A stretch of DNA of 64,000 bases. Source: Mycolicibacterium mageritense. GTDB lineage: Bacteria > Actinomycetota > Actinomycetes > Mycobacteriales > Mycobacteriaceae. The notes beneath the pieces were generated by a model, which was not told the DNA's origin, did no database searches, and was given only the letters and a program-made list of their open reading frames with translations. Location: assembly GCF_010727475.1 (NCBI RefSeq), contig NZ_AP022567.1:4650001-4714000 (forward strand), read 5' to 3'. Positions 59,819-64,000 of this stretch are shown one piece after another (positions within the stretch are counted from its first letter, which is position 1; every line of letters starts with the position of its first letter). The position numbers and the translations under genes are program-made.

Positions 59819-61018
59819 TTAGTTGTCAGGAGTTCTGGCAAATTTCTTGTCGTCTTCGAAAACAACCCATTCGCCAGTGGCCATGACGGCGGTCACCTGA
59901 AGGTCGCCGTCGAGCACCACCAGGTCGGCGGCCAGCCCCGGTGCCAGCCTGCCGACCTCGTCGAGTCCCAGGGTCCGCGCGGGTGTCGTCGCCGTCATGG
60001 CGACCGCGGCGGCCAGTGCGCCGTTGTCACCCGCGTCGGCGACGGCGGCGCGGAAGATCCGGTCCATCGACGCGGTGCTGCCCGCGATGGTGGACTGCCC
60101 GCGCACCCGCGCGACGTGGTCTGCCACGTCCACGTCGAGGGTGCCGAGCCGGAAGGAGCCGTCGGGAAGACCCGCTGCGGCCATCGCATCGGTGATCAGT
60201 GCCACCCGGCCGGGACCGGTCGTGGCGACGACGTGGCGTAACAGCGCGTCGTGCACGTGCACGCCGTCGGCGATCAGCTCGACGGTCACGCGGGGATCCT
60301 CGAGCAGGGCCAGGGCGGGTCCGGGGTCGCGGTGGTGTAGCGGGCGCATCGCGTTGAACACGTGCGTGCCGACCGTGGCGCCCAAGTCGATCGCGGCCCG
60401 GGCCTGATCGTAGCTCGCATCGGTATGTCCAACGGCGACAACGACTCCCGCCGCCACCAAGCGTTCGATGGCGTCGGAGCTTCCGGGCAGTTCGGGTGCC
60501 AGCGTGACCATACGGATCGCGCCGTCGGCCGCGCCGAGCAGGCTGTCGATCTCGGCAGGGTCCGGATTGCGCAACTGGCTGGCGTCGTGCGCGCCGCAGC
60601 GTGCCGAGCTCAGCCACGGGCCTTCCAGATGGATACCGGCGACCACGCCGGCCCGCGTCGCGTCGGTGAGGGCCGCCACCTCGGTGCGCAGATCGGTGGG
60701 CGAGGCCGTGACCAGGCTGGCCAACGTGGTCGTGGTGCCGTGTTCGCGGTGAAACCTTGCGGCCCGGACGATCTCGTCGGCCACGCCGTCCGTGTAGGAC
60801 GCGCCGCCACCCCCGTGCACGTGGATGTCGACAAAACCGGGCACCACGATCGCGTCGGCGAAGTCGTGGTCCGGTCGCCGGGGCGGGGTGCCGGATCCCA
60901 CGGCGACGATGCGGCCTGCCGTGGGCTGAGCCGACAATCCCGCTGGTGCCGTCTCGACCCAGCCGGGCCGGTGCACCCCTTCGGCGGTCACCACGGTGCC
61001 CGCCGCGATCAGTGTCAT
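59819..61018 (-). CDS. nagA: N-acetylglucosamine-6-phosphate deacetylase
   Basis: A 399-residue amidohydrolase. VVPGFVDIHVHGGGG near residue 60, metal Glu in GIHLEGPWLSSARCGAHD near 130, His in VAVGHTDASYDQARAA near 192 and THVFNAMRPLHHRDPG near 213, catalytic Asp in VALITDAMAAAGLPDG near 268. It removes acetate from GlcNAc-6-P. ATGA overlap with the SIS gene upstream. It is the last gene of the amino-sugar operon. Confidence 0.95.
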   Translation of the reverse strand: MTLIAAGTVVTAEGVHRPGWVETAPAGLSAQPTAGRIVAVGSGTPPRRPDHDFADAIVVPGFVDIHVHGGGGASYTDGVADEIVRAARFHREHGTTTTLASLVTASPTDLRTEVAALTDATRAGVVAGIHLEGPWLSSARCGAHDASQLRNPDPAEIDSLLGAADGAIRMVTLAPELPGSSDAIERLVAAGVVVAVGHTDASYDQARAAIDLGATVGTHVFNAMRPLHHRDPGPALALLEDPRVTVELIADGVHVHDALLRHVVATTGPGRVALITDAMAAAGLPDGSFRLGTLDVDVADHVARVRGQSTIAGSTASMDRIFRAAVADAGDNGALAAAVAMTATTPARTLGLDEVGRLAPGLAADLVVLDGDLQVTAVMATGEWVVFEDDKKFARTPDN

Positions 61019-62055
61019 AGCGTCTCCGTGACCTTCCGCAGCCCGCGCGGCTGGTCCGGATCACCGCCGCGGGCGAGCGCGAGGTGCAGCGCAAGCTGTT
61101 GCAGCGGAAGGATTTCCAACAGCGGGGACAGTTCGTCGGGCACACCTGAGGGTAGCGTGATCCCGCCCGCCAGTCCGGTGAGCGCCGCGGCCGCGCCGAC
61201 CCCGAACACGTCGGCGTTGCGTTCGGCCAGGCGTTCCAGCACCGGCCCCATCGCCTGCCCGCCTGCGCCCTCGGGGACGACGGCCAGCACCGGAACCTGC
61301 GGATCCACGGTGGCCAGCGGACCGTGCAGCAGGTCGGCGCCCGAGAAGGCCTGTGCCGACAGGTAGGACGTCTCCATCAGCTTGAGCGCGGCTTCGCGCG
61401 CGGTCGGGTACGAGTAGCCCCGCGCGGTGGTGATGAGCCGCTGCGCGAACCGGTACCGCTGGGCGACCTCGCGCACCAGCTCACCCGAGCCGAGCACATT
61501 CTCACCGAGGTCCGGCAAGGCGTCGACGTCGTCGGTGCCGCGGCCGAGCAGTAGTTGCAGCGCCAGCAGCTCGGCGGTGTAGGACTTGGTAGCGGCCACC
61601 GAACGCTCGGCGCCGGCCAGTACGTCGACGTGGATCTGCGCCGCCGCGGCCAGATCCGACGCGGGGTTGTTGGTGACGGCGACCGTGAGCGCACCTTGCT
61701 TGCGCGCGACTTCCACCGAGCGCACCAGATCGGGCGAACCACCCGATTGGCTCACCGCGACGTAGAGCACATCGCGAAGATCGGGACGCGCGTCGTAGAC
61801 CGTCATGGTCGACGGGGACACCAGCCCGGCGGGTAGGCCGTGGTTGATCTCGACGAGGTACTTCGCGTAGAGCGCGGCATGGTCACTGGTGCCGCGGGCC
61901 ACGAAGAGCACGAACCGGGGTTGGGCCGCCGCGATCTCGGCTGCGGCAGCGCGGATGCGGTCACGGCCCTCGTCGAGCAGCCGGCGCCAGACCTGCGGCT
62001 GCTCGGCGATCTCGGCGGCCATCAGCTGGCCGGGGGCGGTTGAATCAGGGCTCAC
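61015..62055 (-). CDS. SIS-domain sugar isomerase/deaminase (GlmS C-domain-like; AgaS/NagB-II type)
   Basis: A 346-residue protein with two SIS domains: FVLFVARGTSDHAALYAKYL near residue 47, YVAVSQSGGSPDLVRSVEVA near 98, GAERSVAATKSYTAELLAL near 148, and AREAALKLMETSYLSAQAFS near 222. There is no glutaminase domain, so it is expected to deaminate or isomerise glucosamine-6-P made by NagA. GTG start overlapping the kinase stop (GTGA). Confidence 0.9.
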   Translation of the reverse strand: MSPDSTAPGQLMAAEIAEQPQVWRRLLDEGRDRIRAAAAEIAAAQPRFVLFVARGTSDHAALYAKYLVEINHGLPAGLVSPSTMTVYDARPDLRDVLYVAVSQSGGSPDLVRSVEVARKQGALTVAVTNNPASDLAAAAQIHVDVLAGAERSVAATKSYTAELLALQLLLGRGTDDVDALPDLGENVLGSGELVREVAQRYRFAQRLITTARGYSYPTAREAALKLMETSYLSAQAFSGADLLHGPLATVDPQVPVLAVVPEGAGGQAMGPVLERLAERNADVFGVGAAAALTGLAGGITLPSGVPDELSPLLEILPLQQLALHLALARGGDPDQPRGLRKVTETL

Positions 62056-62962
62056 TTCGTCTCCTTGTCGGCGTCACATTCCAGTAGTAGTCGTTGGGCG
62101 AGTTCTACGGCACCCCGAACCGGGTCGACCGAGAGCACTCTGACATCGGTGAACTGTTGCTCGGTGAGTCGTTGGCGCACGGCTTTCTGCAGGGCGGGCT
62201 GGTGCACCGCAAGGCCGCCCGCTAGCACCACCGGACCTTTCGATCCCAGCCGGTTTCCGACCGCGACCGCCAAGCCGGCCAGGGCGGCGCCCGCTTGGTC
62301 GACGATCTGGCGGCTGACCACGTCGCCGTCGCTGGCCAGTTCGAACACCACGCGGGCCCGGCCCGCCCAGTAGCGCCGGTCGGGCTGGGCGTAGAAGTGG
62401 TCGAGCAGCTGGCCGGGAACTGCAGGCCGCAGTCGGCGGCCAACTGCTGGCCGAGGCGGTCGGCGGGCTCGCCGTGATCCACGCGGGTGAGGCTGCGTCG
62501 CACCGCTTCCCGGGCCACCCAGTAACCGCTGCCTTCGTCGCCGAGCAGGTAGCCCCACCCGCCGGTGCGGGTCTGCCGGTCACCCCGGCGGCCCCATGCC
62601 ACCGAGCCGGTGCCCGAGATGAGCGCGATGCCGTCCATCACGCCTGCGGCGGCGAGGATGAGCTGGCTGTCGTGCACCACGCGGACCCGCGCACACGGTA
62701 GGCGCACGGCGAGCAGGTCGCGCAGCCGGGCCTCGGCGGCCGGGGTCTCCACGCCGGCCGCTCCCGCGCAGACCGCCCGGATTCCGTTGGCGCCGAGGCG
62801 GTCCAGGATGACGTCGAGCTGACGACCGGCTTCCTCGATTCCCACCGACGAGATGTTGGCGCTGCCGGCCAGGGCCTCGGCGGTGACGATGCCGTTCTCG
62901 ACACGCACGGCCTGGGTCTTGGAGCCGCCGATGTCGAATCCGAGTACCGCGGGCGTTGTCAC
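62052..62962 (-). pseudogene. N-acetylglucosamine kinase (BadF/BadG ATPase family), frameshifted
   Basis: The first part reads well from the GTG at 62962: VLGFDIGGSKTQAVRVENG, then ISGTGSVAWGRRGDR and GWGYLLGDEGSGYWVARE. Near 62420-62428 (after QQLAADCGL) the frame breaks: one missing base sends it to an early stop. The next frame continues with VPGQLLDHFYAQPDRRYW and PVVLAGGLAVHQPALQKAVR to the expected end at 62052. Total length 911 bases is one short of 304 codons. It may be a real inactivation or a sequencing error. GTGA overlaps with both neighbours. Confidence 0.85.
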
Positions 62963-64000
62963 TTGGTCACCGTCTCGGCGGCCGGGGACTCGGCCGGCCA
63001 CGTGCCGCCGTTCTCCCAGAAGTGCCGGATATCTTCGAGCTGGCGGCCCTTGGTCTCGGGGGCGAAGCGGTACACGAAGATGAAGGCCAGCAGGGCCAGT
63101 GCACCGAAGACCACGAATGTTCCAGAACCGCCCAGGGTTTGGAGCATGGTGAGGAAGAAGCCCGCGACGATCGCGTTGGCCACGAGGTCCGAGGTCAGCA
63201 TGGCGCTCGACCCCATCGACCGCAGCCGCGACGGGAAGCTCTCACCCGCATACACCCACACCAGCGCACCGAACCCGAACGTGAAGCCGACCGTGAACAG
63301 CACCGGTCGACGAGCACCAGCGACACGAACACCGCGATCAACGCGGCGACCTGGACCAGGGCGGGCAGGATCAGCAGGGCGAAGTTGCCCTGGAAGCCCA
63401 TGGCCTCGAACAGCTTGGGGCTGTAGTAGACGATCGCGTTGATGCCGGTGATCTGGATGAAGAATCCCAGCACGACGACGAAGACCGTGGCGCGCCGGTA
63501 GGGCGGCCGCAGCATTTCGCGGATGGCCCCGCCGCTCTCCTCGTTGAGCGCACGGCTCATCTCGGCGATCTCCGCGTCGACGTCGGCGTTCGGTTCGACG
63601 CGCTGCAGGGCCCGGCGGGCCTCGTCGACGCGGCCTTTGAGCATGTACCAGCGTGCGGTGTCGGGCATGCGCAGCAGGATCAGGGTGACCACGATGGCGG
63701 GGACCGCGGCCAGCCCGAGCATCCAGCGCCAGCCTCCGGTGCCGGCCAGGGCATAGGCCGCCAGGTAACCGATGATGATGCCGACCACGGTGGCCACCTG
63801 GTAGGCGACCAAGAGTGATCCGCGGATGTTGGCGGGGGACGATTCGGCGACGAAGACCGGGACCACCACGACCGAGACGCCGATGGTCAGGCCCAGCAGC
63901 AGGCGGGCCACCAACAGCATGGGGACCGATACCGAAAGCGCGCACATCAGCGCGAACGTGGCGTAGGTGGCGCCGACCAGCACCATGGACTTCTTGCGGC
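62959..64000 (-). pseudogene. MFS sugar-porter family transporter (SugI-like), internal frameshifting deletion, 5' end outside window
   Basis: Minus-strand sugar transporter running off the window end. Frame 1 gives normal sugar-porter helices: LLVARLLLGLTIGVSVVVVP, then GFFIQITGINAIVYYSPKLF and VFVSLVLVDR. Near 63303 it shifts; the other frame resumes at VLFTVGFTFGFGALVWVYAG, ESFPSRLRSMGSSAMLTSDL and ends with PETKGRQLEDIRHFW. The D-R-x-G-R-R loop remainder and the ninth helix, some 30-40 residues in relatives, are missing, so this is a deletion rather than a single-base slip. GTGA overlap with the kinase. Confidence 0.85.

Overview
The window is high-GC actinobacterial DNA. Gene content and order point to a rapidly growing mycobacterium (Mycolicibacterium-like). 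Diagnostic pieces are the folD-DUF3017-erm neighbourhood, a four-gene conservon (kinase, roadblock, DUF742, GTPase) followed by the gyrase-protecting pentapeptide protein MfpA, a SAM-IV riboswitch before metY-metX, and two different NADP-isocitrate dehydrogenases side by side. Four-base ATGA or GTGA overlaps and apparently leaderless GTG/ATG starts are common.

Region 1 (1-22 kb) is accessory. It is a large aromatic-ring degradation cluster: a minus-strand arm (hydratase-like pseudoenzyme, IclR regulator, DUF2848, flavin oxidoreductase) divergent from a long plus-strand arm. The plus arm encodes a Rieske dioxygenase with ferredoxin and reductase, an acyl-CoA-dehydrogenase-like flavin monooxygenase with its FMN reductase, two extradiol dioxygenases, two alpha/beta hydrolases, a pyroglutamyl-peptidase-like protein, and the complete hydratase, aldolase and acylating acetaldehyde dehydrogenase set giving pyruvate and acetyl-CoA. 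An amidase, a Tat-exported FAD oxidase and a catalytically defective secreted lipase-like protein flank it. Three proteins in this cluster have lost residues essential in their families.

Region 2 (22-30 kb) holds an HTH protein, a nitroreductase, trmL, and the conservon plus mfpA. Region 3 (29.5-36 kb) is a LysR-linked catabolic operon: ACMSD-like amidohydrolase, aldehyde dehydrogenase, MFS transporter, cyclase, and beta-keto acid cleavage enzyme. Region 4 (36-46 kb) has an FHA-domain ABC exporter, a membrane protein, an ene-reductase, folD, an inducible-looking erm with a leader peptide and four-segment attenuator, a TetR/Rox-like FAD monooxygenase pair, and a SnoaL/HxlR pair.

Region 5 (46-59.8 kb) is core: methionine biosynthesis under the SAM-IV riboswitch, both isocitrate dehydrogenases, exonuclease III, a MarR regulator with a near-perfect palindrome, trpS, a YihY/BrkB membrane protein, a SugE-type exporter and a nitronate monooxygenase. 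Region 6 (59.8-64 kb) is an amino-sugar operon (nagA, SIS isomerase, GlcNAc kinase, sugar transporter). Its kinase and transporter are both frameshifted in this sequence. No tRNA, rRNA, CRISPR array or insertion sequence was seen.
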